Shown in pieces: positions 19,324-27,979 of a DNA stretch of 64,000 bases. Under the pieces are notes generated by a model, which did no database searches, had not been told where the DNA came from, and worked only from the letters and a program-made list of their open reading frames with translations. The stretch is taken from NCBI RefSeq assembly GCF_000235605.1, contig NC_016584.1, positions 5,519,151 to 5,583,150 of the forward strand, in the 5' to 3' direction. Position 1 is the stretch's first letter; every line of letters starts with the position of its first letter. Position numbers and translations under genes: made by a program. The DNA comes from Desulfosporosinus orientis DSM 765 (GTDB lineage: Bacteria; Bacillota; Desulfitobacteriia; Desulfitobacteriales; Desulfitobacteriaceae).

Positions 19324-19364
19324 AATGTGAAGTCAGGCTGAACAATTTACACTATGTTGAAAAT

Positions 19365-19406
19365 AAGAAACGAGATGGCAGGGTTGTTCCTACGATCTCG
19401 TTTCTT
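19365..19406 (+). terminator. Rho-independent terminator after the deacetylase
   Basis: A perfect 12-bp stem AAGAAACGAGAT/ATCTCGTTTCTT is followed by TTATT, 40 bases after the deacetylase stop. Confidence 0.8.
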
Positions 19407-19416
19407 TATTACGTCA

Positions 19417-19545
19417 AAAGGGGCTGTATAGATTCTAGAAGGCCACATTCTTCCAGAAAAGGAGTCCCCTATATTATACCAAATATTTACATCGATCACA
19501 TCCTGTTTGAGATTAAAAGGTTAATACCTTTGATCTCGTTTAAAT
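19417..19545. repeat. Chain of hairpins, possible miniature element
   Basis: After the terminator two more inverted repeats follow: AGGGGCT...AGTCCCCT enclosing TTCTAGAAG/CTTCCAGAA (19420-19470), and GAGATTAAAAGGT/ACCTTTGATCTC (about 19509-19541). The second repeats the GAGAT/ATCTC arms of the terminator. A short plus-strand frame (about 19467-19570) has no start or homology that I can support. Confidence 0.35.
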
Positions 19546-19573
19546 ACAAGCAGCTATCATTGGCTGATTGATA

Positions 19574-20278
19574 CTAGTCATTCCATATCCTGCTCATCAT
19601 GGAGTTAAGAATAATAGCCAAACTCACCTTGAACATATAGTACCCGCTCTTAAACGGTGTAATAGATGAGTTTCCCGAAAGGCGAGGATCCATTTCCACG
19701 GAAACTTCTATCAAGTGCAGTCGGTTTTTAAGCAGGGTTACAATGGCATCCGGTTCCGGATAATCCGTGGAATAATGGGCAGAGACAATCCGCAGCGCTT
19801 TTTGGTTATAGGCCCGGAATCCCGAAGTTGGATCCGTAAAATTCCTACGAACAACGGATTGAATGGTTTTACTTAAGAGGTAAATCCCTAATCGGCGGGG
19901 CCAGGCGGATTTATAGGATGTTTTTTCCAGGAATCTCGATCCAATGGTTACATCGGTCTCCCCAAGTAGAATTGGGTCCACTAACTTCTTGATTTCTTCT
20001 CCTCTGTGCTGGCCATCTCCGTCTACCTGCAAAGCCACATCGTACTGATTCTTTAAGGCATAAATAAAGCCGGTTTGAACGGCTCCTCCGATACCAAGAT
20101 TAACAGGCAAAGAAATAACCTTTGCCCCATGAGTACGAGCTATTTCAGCCGTTTCATCCGTGGACCCGTCATCAATAACAAGTACATCCAGCCAAGGGGA
20201 TGTACTTCTTAAATTTTGAACTACTGAGCCAATATTGTCCGCCTCATTCAAGGCAGGAACAATCGCTAAGATTTTCAT
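19574..20278 (-). CDS. Family 2 glycosyltransferase (DPM1-like)
   Basis: This GT-A fold enzyme of 234 residues probably transfers a sugar from a nucleotide donor to polyprenyl phosphate. The start MKILAIVPALNEADNIG and the donor-binding VIDDGSTD are typical. DGDGQH (about residue 95) is the metal-binding DXD region and TSGFRAY the acceptor motif. There is no membrane tail, as in soluble dolichyl-phosphate mannose synthase-like proteins. It lies downstream of a DUF2304 gene and a GT39-like gene on the same strand. Such a trio commonly makes a lipid-linked monosaccharide and uses it on the outer face of the membrane. Confidence 0.88.
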   Translation of the reverse strand: MKILAIVPALNEADNIGSVVQNLRSTSPWLDVLVIDDGSTDETAEIARTHGAKVISLPVNLGIGGAVQTGFIYALKNQYDVALQVDGDGQHRGEEIKKLVDPILLGETDVTIGSRFLEKTSYKSAWPRRLGIYLLSKTIQSVVRRNFTDPTSGFRAYNQKALRIVSAHYSTDYPEPDAIVTLLKNRLHLIEVSVEMDPRLSGNSSITPFKSGYYMFKVSLAIILNSMMSRIWND

Positions 20279-20392
20279 GGTTTATCCTACACGTCCTTAT
20301 AGAATAACTTAATCTGTTTTAAGACTCTCACTTCAATTAGTGGGAGCCCGTCTTCTGTCTTAGAGGACTCTTCCTTCACAGGGAAGGTCCTT

Positions 20393-20782
20393 TTAATATA
20401 AATTAACTTTTTCAGACTTACTTTCCTGACCAGCAGTGTCTTCTTCCAAATTTTTTAAATCATCTTCAAGCAAAGCGATCCGTTGGATCAAGACCCGATT
20501 AGCCGAACTCAGCCGGGATATTTCTAAGGAAAAATGCACACATAAAACAAAGACCAGGATCCCAAAAATCACGAAGATTGCAGACGGTGCATAATAAATC
20601 CCCATTATATCAGCTAGGTACTCAATTCCGTTTTTCCAAAGGGATAGAATAATCATCCCCAAGCCTGCAACAATCCAAATCAAAGAATATTCAACAGCTA
20701 AACGCCGGCGGCGTACTTGCTCAATAATAAAACCTGTTACCAAAATGCTTATGAGTAAAACGACAAACTGAACACGTGACAT
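20393..20782 (-). CDS. DUF2304 membrane protein
   Basis: This protein of 129 residues has three predicted membrane helices and a charged coiled-coil C-terminus (LEDDLKNLEEDT). It fits DUF2304, a family of small membrane proteins usually encoded beside DPM1-like GT2 genes and possibly acting as their membrane partner. GGGAGG precedes the ATG. The start directly abuts the stop of the upstream GT39-like gene, so translation is probably coupled. Confidence 0.8.
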   Translation of the reverse strand: MSRVQFVVLLISILVTGFIIEQVRRRRLAVEYSLIWIVAGLGMIILSLWKNGIEYLADIMGIYYAPSAIFVIFGILVFVLCVHFSLEISRLSSANRVLIQRIALLEDDLKNLEEDTAGQESKSEKVNLY

Positions 20783-22081
20783 TTAGATCCTCCCACTTGA
20801 GCGCGGATTTACTCTGGATAATCTCCCTATCCCCTTCAGAAACATAACTACCGCTAAGGACGCAAAAAGAACCATTGCCGGCATCACCGGCAAGCGGTAC
20901 CGAGCCCCCGACACAACTGTGATCATGCTGACAATAAAGCTATAGTACACCGTGAAGATTAACAGGAAGCTATATTTCTTCAACTGAAAGAAACTGAGAA
21001 TTATCCCAATCAGTCCCAGGAGCAGATACCATTGATCTAATATGTACCCCTGCATTTTATAAGCTTTTCCGAACACAGGTGTAACCGGCTGCCAGAATAA
21101 ATTTTTCTCTTTGGCAAAGGTTCGCTGCAAAAATTGGATTGGGTGATTTAAAATATAAGACACTCCTAAGCTCTTATATTCTTTCTCCTGTTCTGACAGC
21201 GGTAACTTTTCGATTCTGCCTTTTACCTCAGGATCATAGCTGGGCTGTGTGAAGTAAAAATAACTGTCGGTAATCGTCTTAGGATTGTTTCCCAAATAGA
21301 ATTCATAGGAGCCGTAATTAGACACCGCAATAAATTGATGGTAACGAATGCCGTTGCGAATCCACCATGGACACATCACCAGTATGGTCATCACAACAAT
21401 AATCGTAAAATCTCTAATGGCTATTTTCAATTTTCCCCGCTGCATCCACCAAATCCACAGCCCGAGAACAGGGAAAAAGAGCAAGAGCAAGGGACGTACG
21501 AGATTGGAAATACCAATCACTGCTCCTAAGATAAGAAGAGTTTTGAGTTTTGGTCTTTTAGCTTCTTTGGCATAGATTGCTAAGAGGTAAAGAAATAGAG
21601 TTATAGTAAAAACATAGGTAGTCTCAGTCAGTACATACATCCCCCAAAACGCAAATAAGGGGTAGCCGAGAGTCAACCCATAGGGGATCCAAGCATACCT
21701 CTTGCCAAACAATAACTCACCCGTCTTATAGGCCAAAACTGCGCTGGCTACACCGAGCAGGGCGTGCAGGTAAATGACCATGCCGTAACTTTTAAAGCCA
21801 AAAAGTCCATAAACTAAAGCCAGAAGCAAAGGATAGACGGGCCCAACCACATACTCCCGTGTTTGGGCCACCTCCCTTACAATCCCATCATCCCCTTGGA
21901 CAAAATTGGCTGTGTTCACGAGCCCATGGCCATTGAGAAAATTCTCGGCAATATTTGAGTAATGATATCCGTCAGGAGAAATAAAATAAGGTGCGTTGTA
22001 AGATTTAATATACAGAACTTGAATACCAAGGGCAATAAAAAACAGAAGTGCTGTAAACCATACCTTGTTTCGTTTATTCAA
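20783..22081 (-). CDS. GT39-like (GT-C fold) membrane glycosyltransferase
   Basis: This integral membrane protein of about 432 residues has some ten hydrophobic helices. The first long outer loop carries an acidic motif (SPDGYHY), as in ArnT/PMT-type enzymes that take sugars from polyprenyl-phosphate donors outside the cell. I prefer the TTG at 22081 (MNKRNKVWFT) because AGAGGA lies nine bases upstream; the GTG at 22111, overlapping the previous stop, has no site. It lies between a CWB2 lytic enzyme and the DUF2304/GT2 pair. It may glycosylate surface proteins or the wall polymer, but the acceptor is unknown. Confidence 0.8.
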   Translation of the reverse strand: MNKRNKVWFTALLFFIALGIQVLYIKSYNAPYFISPDGYHYSNIAENFLNGHGLVNTANFVQGDDGIVREVAQTREYVVGPVYPLLLALVYGLFGFKSYGMVIYLHALLGVASAVLAYKTGELLFGKRYAWIPYGLTLGYPLFAFWGMYVLTETTYVFTITLFLYLLAIYAKEAKRPKLKTLLILGAVIGISNLVRPLLLLFFPVLGLWIWWMQRGKLKIAIRDFTIIVVMTILVMCPWWIRNGIRYHQFIAVSNYGSYEFYLGNNPKTITDSYFYFTQPSYDPEVKGRIEKLPLSEQEKEYKSLGVSYILNHPIQFLQRTFAKEKNLFWQPVTPVFGKAYKMQGYILDQWYLLLGLIGIILSFFQLKKYSFLLIFTVYYSFIVSMITVVSGARYRLPVMPAMVLFASLAVVMFLKGIGRLSRVNPRSSGRI

Positions 22082-22107
22082 TATCGTCCATCCTCTGCCG
22101 ATTAGGA

Positions 22108-24438
22108 TCACTGAGAAGTTAGAAGACTCCCCACAGTTTCCTCGTTACTTTTGGAAATTACCCCGGTTCCGCCCAAGATATAGGCCTTCTTAATCTTTCC
22201 GCACAAACTCTCGAAGTAGTTTTCAGTATCGGAATTCAACTCCCCTTTGGGAATCAGGAACATAGGACTGCCTGTTAGAGCTGCAAAAGCTCCTCCTGAC
22301 AGGCCATCCGGGAAATTTTCTCCAGTTGCAATCACAATTGTTTCCGGATCTTGTTTGAAATACTTAACAATTTCCAACATCGTATCATATTTTGTCTCCC
22401 CAGCCAAGCGGAGAGGACCATAGTCCGCCAGGGGGCCTCCTTCCGCATCAAAGGCTGTGGAAACCGCAAATTTACCTCCGACGATGATGGTTTTAGTCAC
22501 TCCGAAATCTTTCAGCACTTCCATGGTAGCCGCGGGCAATTTCTTTTGCTCTGTTAAGAGGATGGGAATTCCCAGAGCCGCTGCCGGGGCTGACGCCGAA
22601 AGAGCATCGGGAAAGCTGGTACTGGAAGCAAGAATCACTTGTGAGCTAGGCCCGATCTTCTTAGCAATTGCTGCAGCAGTATCCGCCGCTGTATCTCCAT
22701 ATATTCGCTCATAAGGCAAATCTTCTTTGTTAAGGGCATCGGTAACGGGCTTGGTGACAGCTCCTTCTCCGCCGATCACATAGACTTTCTCCACAGCTCC
22801 CAACCTTTCGATTTCATCTAAGACCGCAGCGTCTAATTTATAAGGGGATGTCAGCAGCAGCGGTGCCTTAAGTTTCTTAGCCAAAGGAGCAGCCGCTAAA
22901 GCATCCTGGAAACGGTCTGACCGTGCTAAGAGTACAACCGAAGAAGAATTGTTGGCCCAGCCTGCCTGAGAAATTTTTATGGCAGTATCTTCAGCCCGTG
23001 TTCCATAAAGGCGCTCCATGCTAAACTCTTTGGGGGCCGAATCTGTATCTGAATCTTGGTCTGGGTCTGGGTCTGGATTTGGGTTTGGATTTGGGACAGG
23101 TGTGGAAGAGCTTGTTTTCTCATAGCCGGTTTTGGCACGCTCTGTTAGACTTGCATCAACTACTATTCCTTGCTGGACCGCCAAATAATATTTTGCGGCC
23201 GTCTCATTGGCGGAGTCAGTCCCTTCCTGGGCTAATTTATCAGCTTCAGCCAAAAGCTCTACATAGGTATGAAGCAGGCCGCTTTTCGCCTGTTCTTCCA
23301 GATCCGCATCCAGATCTGAACTCTGCAAAATAATTCCGTAATCCTGAACAGCTGTCAAGTCATCGGCACCTTTACCCTCATCAGCCAATTTATCCGCTTC
23401 AGCTAATAGTTTATCTAAGGCATCCTGAAGTCCCTTCTGGGCATCCTCCAAAATGTCATCATCTAATTTAGGTCCCTGGGCCACTGTCCAATAATATTTG
23501 GCTGCTGTTGCATATGAGGTATCTTTCTTCTCAAGAAGCAAGTCATCGGCTTCATCCAACAGCCTGTCATAAGCGCGGAGAATTTTTTGGGAGACAACCT
23601 GTTTATTAGTTAAGGACGGACTTTTATAGGCCGTAACATAAAAACCTAAAGCATAATAGGAACACCATTGAGCATAATTGTACCAGTAATCCCCATTAGC
23701 CGCTTCAACACTGGATCCCCCTCCCGTTGCCAGCAAACTGTCTTGGTCAACATCCAGGTCGCCAAGATGCATCGGCTCAGGCGTACTCCAGCGCCCGGAT
23801 AAATATGGGGCATTAACAGGAGGTAATAACTCCTTGGGATATTTAGTGGCACCCGGGGCAAAGGTAATGGCACTATTGTATTTTTGGCCCATCAAACTAA
23901 AAACGGAATCCTGATAGGCGGATTTACCGGTGACTACATTAGGGTTATTCCTGGTTGCCCAGCTATTGTACCCCCATACGGCAAAATACCAGTTTTCTAA
24001 AACATTACGGTCTCCATCCCCGATTTTTGGATAGGCCCGCCATTTTTGATTAAGCAATTGGCAGCCCATTTCGATATTATAATCAATGTCATTTTTAAGT
24101 TTATTGACAGTCTCTGTGTCCTTGGCATCATAGACAGAAATCTGCATAATTCCGATTCCTACTCCGTCGCGCCCTATTAAGGGTTTATCCGTCAATGGCT
24201 CTCCTGTTGCCGGATCCAGTTCAAATTGTTTCCAGCCGCTTTCCATCCAGGCGATAGCCTTAAGCAGTACCGGTGGAATATTATATTTATTGGCCCAGAA
24301 CTCCAGTTTCTCGCTAATTTCCTCGTAATAGGCTGTTTGATCAACTGCAGCAGAAACAGGAGCTGCTGGGAACAGCTGCATCAAAAAAAGTCCGACAATC
24401 ATTATCGCCATGATTTTCCTAGATAGGTGCGCTTTCAT
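22108..24438 (-). CDS. CWB2-anchored lytic transglycosylase-like protein
   Basis: This secreted wall protein has 776 residues. After the signal peptide (ending ...VSAA) comes an SLT/lysozyme-like domain (about 40-170) with the likely catalytic Glu in MESGW (66) and GIMQIS further on. Three tandem helical repeats of about 51 residues (LLAEADKLA type, about 285-440) follow, then an Asn/Pro/Asp linker (NPNPNPDPDPDQDSDTDS) and three CWB2 repeats (about 475-776). It would cleave glycan strands while held on the wall polymer. It is the sixth CWB2 protein in the window. The downstream GT39-like gene starts near its stop. Confidence 0.87.
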   Translation of the reverse strand: MKAHLSRKIMAIMIVGLFLMQLFPAAPVSAAVDQTAYYEEISEKLEFWANKYNIPPVLLKAIAWMESGWKQFELDPATGEPLTDKPLIGRDGVGIGIMQISVYDAKDTETVNKLKNDIDYNIEMGCQLLNQKWRAYPKIGDGDRNVLENWYFAVWGYNSWATRNNPNVVTGKSAYQDSVFSLMGQKYNSAITFAPGATKYPKELLPPVNAPYLSGRWSTPEPMHLGDLDVDQDSLLATGGGSSVEAANGDYWYNYAQWCSYYALGFYVTAYKSPSLTNKQVVSQKILRAYDRLLDEADDLLLEKKDTSYATAAKYYWTVAQGPKLDDDILEDAQKGLQDALDKLLAEADKLADEGKGADDLTAVQDYGIILQSSDLDADLEEQAKSGLLHTYVELLAEADKLAQEGTDSANETAAKYYLAVQQGIVVDASLTERAKTGYEKTSSSTPVPNPNPNPDPDPDQDSDTDSAPKEFSMERLYGTRAEDTAIKISQAGWANNSSSVVLLARSDRFQDALAAAPLAKKLKAPLLLTSPYKLDAAVLDEIERLGAVEKVYVIGGEGAVTKPVTDALNKEDLPYERIYGDTAADTAAAIAKKIGPSSQVILASSTSFPDALSASAPAAALGIPILLTEQKKLPAATMEVLKDFGVTKTIIVGGKFAVSTAFDAEGGPLADYGPLRLAGETKYDTMLEIVKYFKQDPETIVIATGENFPDGLSGGAFAALTGSPMFLIPKGELNSDTENYFESLCGKIKKAYILGGTGVISKSNEETVGSLLTSQ

Positions 24439-24588
24439 TATTTTTCCCCTTCCTAACTGTGCAAATAGTCACAAAGACAGTTTCGGATTCTCTATTCGAC
24501 ATAGACTTCAATAGTTCCTGCCCAAAACTTTTCCTTATCTGTCCAATTTAGGATTTTGGCAATCCCGACAAGAGTGAGAGTTTTCTCC

Positions 24589-24638
24589 TGGGCTTGTACC
24601 AAAAATCTTACGCGCGTAAGATTTTTGGTACAAGCCCA
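24589..24638. repeat. Perfect 50-bp palindrome
   Basis: Two 25-base arms meet without a spacer at ACGC|GCGT. The arms start TGGGCTTGTACC and end GGTACAAGCCCA, and every base pairs. Neither side has a T-run, so it is not a standard terminator. Its centre lies about 175 bases upstream of the lytic transglycosylase gene. Confidence 0.9.
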
Positions 24639-24720
24639 ACCGCAAAATCACCTATAGATCCATGCAAAATTCAGCCTCTTTGATAATTTAGCAAACCTTG
24701 AAAACATTCTCTGAAATTAT

Positions 24721-24764
24721 AAAACCTCACTTAAGCAACTCTAAAGTCACTTAAGTGAGGTTTT
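24721..24764 (-). terminator. Terminator of the glycan gene cluster
   Basis: A perfect 15-bp stem AAAACCTCACTTAAG/CTTAAGTGAGGTTTT has a TTTT tail on the minus strand. It lies 37 bases beyond the stop of the last glycan gene. Confidence 0.75.
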
Positions 24765-24777
24765 CCACTGTAAAGCC

Positions 24778-24802
24778 CAGACAGGAGAACCGTCCCCCTG
24801 TC
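24778..24802 (-). repeat. REP-like palindromic element, copy 1
   Basis: An imperfect palindrome of 25 bases reads GACAGGGGGACGGTTCTCCT then GTCTG on the minus strand. It differs by one base from 39809-39833, which lies in the opposite orientation. It overlaps the last two bases of the sugar transferase stop codon. The motif resembles REP/RAYT-associated elements of clostridia. Confidence 0.7.
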
Positions 24803-25457
24803 AGCGGGCTCCTTTTCCGGTGAAGACAACGAAGATAGTCTTCCAGAGTATCTTCAAATCCAGCCAAAAGTTCCAGGAACGAACGTAATCTAAATCATAG
24901 CTCATGGTTTCCCCCAGGGTCAGCTCGCTGCGCCCGTTAACCTGAGCTAAACCCGTGACTCCGGGCAGGACATTGAGACGCTGACGCTGCTCGGAAGTAT
25001 AAAGCTTGACCAGTTCGGGAACCTCCGGGCGGGGACCTACTAGGCTCATATTCCCAATGAGGATGTTGAGGAGCTGGGGCAGTTCATCCAAGCTGGTTTT
25101 CCTGAGAAAATGCCCGCTTCGGGTAATGCGGGGATCATCTTTCTCCTGGAAAACGAAATTTTCCAGATCATTGACTTTATCCAGTTTATCCTTCATCAGG
25201 GCTTCCGCGTTTTGAACCATGGTGCGAAACTTATAAATCGTATAGGGCTTGCCTCTCAGCCCGATTCGGGTCTGTTTAAACATCGCCGGTCCCGGAGAGT
25301 CTGCCCGAATCCAAAGCACAATTAAAAGCCAGAAGGGCGATATTAGCACGAGGAGTGCTAGGGCTGCCACAAAATCCAACAACCTCTTGGCTCCCAGCTG
25401 CCATCCTGAGTATTCGAGATCTCTGCTTTCTGCCGATAGGGTAGAACTCTGACTCAT
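24801..25457 (-). CDS. Initiating phosphoglycosyltransferase (undecaprenyl-phosphate sugar transferase)
   Basis: This monotopic membrane enzyme of 218 residues (Bac_transf/PF02397) would load the first sugar-1-phosphate on undecaprenyl phosphate. A re-entrant helix ([16 protein letters not shown], about 28-45) is followed by the conserved [46 protein letters not shown] split over about 110-130, and SLVGPRPE. It lacks the large N-terminal domain of WbaP and is the short PglC/WcaJ-core type. AAGGAG precedes the ATG. It is the last gene of the minus-strand glycan cluster, next to a PglE-type aminotransferase, so the first sugar may be a 4-amino-4,6-dideoxy hexosamine. Confidence 0.93.
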   Translation of the reverse strand: MSQSSTLSAESRDLEYSGWQLGAKRLLDFVAALALLVLISPFWLLIVLWIRADSPGPAMFKQTRIGLRGKPYTIYKFRTMVQNAEALMKDKLDKVNDLENFVFQEKDDPRITRSGHFLRKTSLDELPQLLNILIGNMSLVGPRPEVPELVKLYTSEQRQRLNVLPGVTGLAQVNGRSELTLGETMSYDLDYVRSWNFWLDLKILWKTIFVVFTGKGAR

Positions 25458-25541
25458 CTAAGATATCTCCTTTCTCGCCTATAAAAGGTTTCACATCGTT
25501 CAACGCTGACCGTTACAGCCATAAGATGGATCTGCCGGATG

Positions 25542-26708
25542 TTACTTGCGATTATTTTCCACCACTCGCTTCACAGCTTCCACCACGTCCCGGGTATCTT
25601 GCCAGCTCATTTTAGGATAGAGTGGCAAGGAAATAATCCGTTCAAAGGTGCTCTCCGCTGCGGGGAAGTCCCCGGGTTTATAGCCAAAGGTATCCCTGTA
25701 ATAAGGGTGCATGTGCAGAGGGATAAAATGAACACTCGTCCCGATATTTTCTGCTTTAAGTTCTTCAATAAACCGATTGCGGTCAATGGATAGTTTATCC
25801 AAATTCAGTTTAATTATATACAAATGCCAGGCATGCCGGGCATACTCCAGCTCTACCGGCACTTCCAGTTCCGGCATAGACCCGAACTCAGCATTATAAT
25901 AATCCACGATATCCCGGCGTATTCCCTGCATCCGTTCCAGTTTGGCCAATTGAGAAAGCCCCAGGCCGGCCATAATGTCCGACATGTTGTCCTTATAGCC
26001 CGGTTCAAGGATTTCGTAATACCAGGAACCGGCTTGAGCATAACGGTTCCAGGCATTCCGGCTCATACCGTGAGAGCTCAGAACCCGAACCTTATTATAC
26101 ACCTCTTCGTCATTGGTTGTCAGCATTCCGCCTTCACCGGTCACCAGGTTCTTCGTGGCATAGAAGGAAAATGCCGTGGCATCCCCCAGGGAGCCGATCA
26201 TTTGTCCCTTGTACTTTGTATAGACTGCGTGGGCGGCATCCTCCAGAACAAAAAGCCCGTGTTTCTCGGCGATGGCCCGGATTTCGTCCAGCGGGCAAGG
26301 ATGTCCCGCAACATGAACAGGGATAATCCCCTTGGTTCGGGAGGTAATCTTGGCTTCGATCTTCTGAGGGTCCATGTTCATGGTCAAGGGATCTATATCT
26401 ACTAAAACAGGCTTAGCCCCCGCGTGAATGATCACATTAGCTGAGGAAGCGAAGGTCATGGGTGTGGTTATAACTTCGTCTCCCGCTCCGATACCGGCTG
26501 CCAAAAGCCCCAGGTGCAAGGCGGCGGTACAAGAGTTTAAAGCAACGGCGTACTTGGCTCCCACATACTCGGCAAACTGCTTCTCGAATTCCATGGTTTT
26601 AGGACCTTTGGCAATCCACCCTGATTTTAAACTGTCAACTACCCCAGCAATATCGTCCTCTTCAATTAAAGGAAGGGCATAGGGCAAAAATTCTTGACGT
26701 GTACTCAT
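25542..26708 (-). CDS. DegT/DnrJ/EryC1/StrS sugar aminotransferase (PglE/ArnB-like)
   Basis: This PLP enzyme of 388 residues would put an amino group on a 4-keto-6-deoxy nucleotide sugar. The Lys that binds PLP is in YATKNLVTGEGG (about 190), preceded by EDAAHA. I chose the ATG at 26708 because AAGGTGG lies seven bases upstream. Together with the CapD/PglF-type dehydratase at 43306-45180 it could give UDP-4-amino-4,6-dideoxy-GlcNAc. No PglD-like acetyltransferase is adjacent. The neighbours are a WbuB-like glycosyltransferase upstream and the initiating transferase downstream. The exact sugar is inferred. Confidence 0.88.
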   Translation of the reverse strand: MSTRQEFLPYALPLIEEDDIAGVVDSLKSGWIAKGPKTMEFEKQFAEYVGAKYAVALNSCTAALHLGLLAAGIGAGDEVITTPMTFASSANVIIHAGAKPVLVDIDPLTMNMDPQKIEAKITSRTKGIIPVHVAGHPCPLDEIRAIAEKHGLFVLEDAAHAVYTKYKGQMIGSLGDATAFSFYATKNLVTGEGGMLTTNDEEVYNKVRVLSSHGMSRNAWNRYAQAGSWYYEILEPGYKDNMSDIMAGLGLSQLAKLERMQGIRRDIVDYYNAEFGSMPELEVPVELEYARHAWHLYIIKLNLDKLSIDRNRFIEELKAENIGTSVHFIPLHMHPYYRDTFGYKPGDFPAAESTFERIISLPLYPKMSWQDTRDVVEAVKRVVENNRK

Positions 26709-26733
26709 CACTATTCCACCTTCTTAATGAATA

Positions 26734-27945
26734 TCAGATCCCCAGCTCTTTAAGCCAACCTTGGATTATTTGCGACCAGGTATAGTGGGCTTGAACAAAC
26801 TCCCGCCCTTTTCTGCCCATCTCACGCCGATCAACGAAGTCTTTTAATTCCCTGATCCCCCGGGCCAGTTCCAGACTGTCCTCAGGCGCTACTACAATCC
26901 CCCCGCCCGATGTCAGAACTAACTCTGCAGCTTCTCCTTCCCCCGAATAAATCACCGGGACTGCCGAGCCGAGAGCCGGGAACATCTTGGATGGCCTGGC
27001 ACCTTCAAAGAGTTTATTCTTCTTTAAGGGAACGATACTTGCCGAGGATAGAGAGAAATATCTGGGCATTTCCTGAACCGGCTGAAAATCGACGAAGGTT
27101 ACATTCTTTAAGCCTTTTTCTTTGACCAAGGCTTCCAGCATGGGTTTTTCAGTGCCATCCCCTACAAACAAAAACCGGATATCCTGCTGATCTTTCATCA
27201 GCTCAGCAGTCTCAATCACCGATTCCAAGCCCTGAGCATAACCCATTGTCCCTGCATAAATTAACACAAAATCGTCCTTTTGAAAACCCAGCCTCTGAGC
27301 TAATTTCTCGTCACGCTCCCGGGGTTCAAAAAGGTCAAGATTCACGCCATTCGGCAAAAAAGTAACTTTATCTTTGGGTACGCCCCGCTGCAATAAGGAG
27401 TCACGGATCCCTTCCGTTTGGGTGGAGATTTTCCATGATTTCCTGTAAAGAAGCTTTTCCAGAGCCTCTGCCGCCTTAATCATCCATTGACTGTTGACCA
27501 GTCCCAATGCCACGGCAGATTCCGGCCAGAGATCAGAAATGTTCATAATAATCCGGGTTCGAGTCAGCCAGCCATAGATCAAGGCCGTGATCCCCAAAAA
27601 GAGTGGCGGTGACTCAAAAAACAGGATATCTTGTTTTCCGGCTTTGCTTAAACCCCAAAAGGATGAAAAGACAAAGGAAAAATAATTAAGCAAACGTTTC
27701 CAGAACCGCCCCCGCTGTACGGGATATATCCAGGTTCGCCAAACAGGAATCCCATCAACCTCATCCTGCAGCCGCCAATACCCCCGGTAGTCCGGAGGAA
27801 TAACGCCGCTGGGGTGATTGGGAAAAGCTGTGACCACTGTTACCTGATGCCCGTTACGCTGCAGCCCCTTAGCCACTTCCTTAAGCCGGACTTGTGCTGC
27901 TCCGGATTCAGGGGGGAAGTATTGTGTCAACATCAATATGCGCAA
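26734..27945 (-). CDS. Family 4 glycosyltransferase, WbuB/WcaI-like
   Basis: This GT-B enzyme of 403 residues starts MRILMLTQYFPPESGAAQVR. Its central ISDLWPESAVALG motif is typical of WbuB-like enzymes that add N-acetyl-fucosamine or related amino sugars as the second residue of a lipid-linked oligosaccharide. The C-terminal donor half has NGVNLDLFEP and GEGEAAELV. It sits one gene upstream of the sugar aminotransferase and initiating transferase on the same strand with short gaps. Confidence 0.9.
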   Translation of the reverse strand: MRILMLTQYFPPESGAAQVRLKEVAKGLQRNGHQVTVVTAFPNHPSGVIPPDYRGYWRLQDEVDGIPVWRTWIYPVQRGRFWKRLLNYFSFVFSSFWGLSKAGKQDILFFESPPLFLGITALIYGWLTRTRIIMNISDLWPESAVALGLVNSQWMIKAAEALEKLLYRKSWKISTQTEGIRDSLLQRGVPKDKVTFLPNGVNLDLFEPRERDEKLAQRLGFQKDDFVLIYAGTMGYAQGLESVIETAELMKDQQDIRFLFVGDGTEKPMLEALVKEKGLKNVTFVDFQPVQEMPRYFSLSSASIVPLKKNKLFEGARPSKMFPALGSAVPVIYSGEGEAAELVLTSGGGIVVAPEDSLELARGIRELKDFVDRREMGRKGREFVQAHYTWSQIIQGWLKELGI

Positions 27946-27979
27946 GCAAACCGCCGCTCCTTCAAAAAACTGCCCTTAG

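Larger units (their letters stand above)
24439..24800. other. Intergenic region with palindrome and terminator
   Basis: This gap has no coding frame. It holds a 50-bp perfect palindrome (24589-24638), the terminator of the glycan operon (24721-24764) and a REP-like element overlapping the stop of the sugar transferase gene (24778-24802). Confidence 0.6.

Noticed and set aside
20330-20392. Hairpins AGGACTCTTCCTTC/GGAAGGTCCT between the DUF2304 and GT2 genes
   Set aside because: The hairpin is imperfect and lacks a T-run on the minus strand. Read-through within an operon is more likely than termination, so it is not listed as a terminator.
25824-26405. Plus-strand open frame of 193 codons
   Set aside because: It is antisense to the DegT-family aminotransferase, whose motifs are intact. 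It is a shadow frame.
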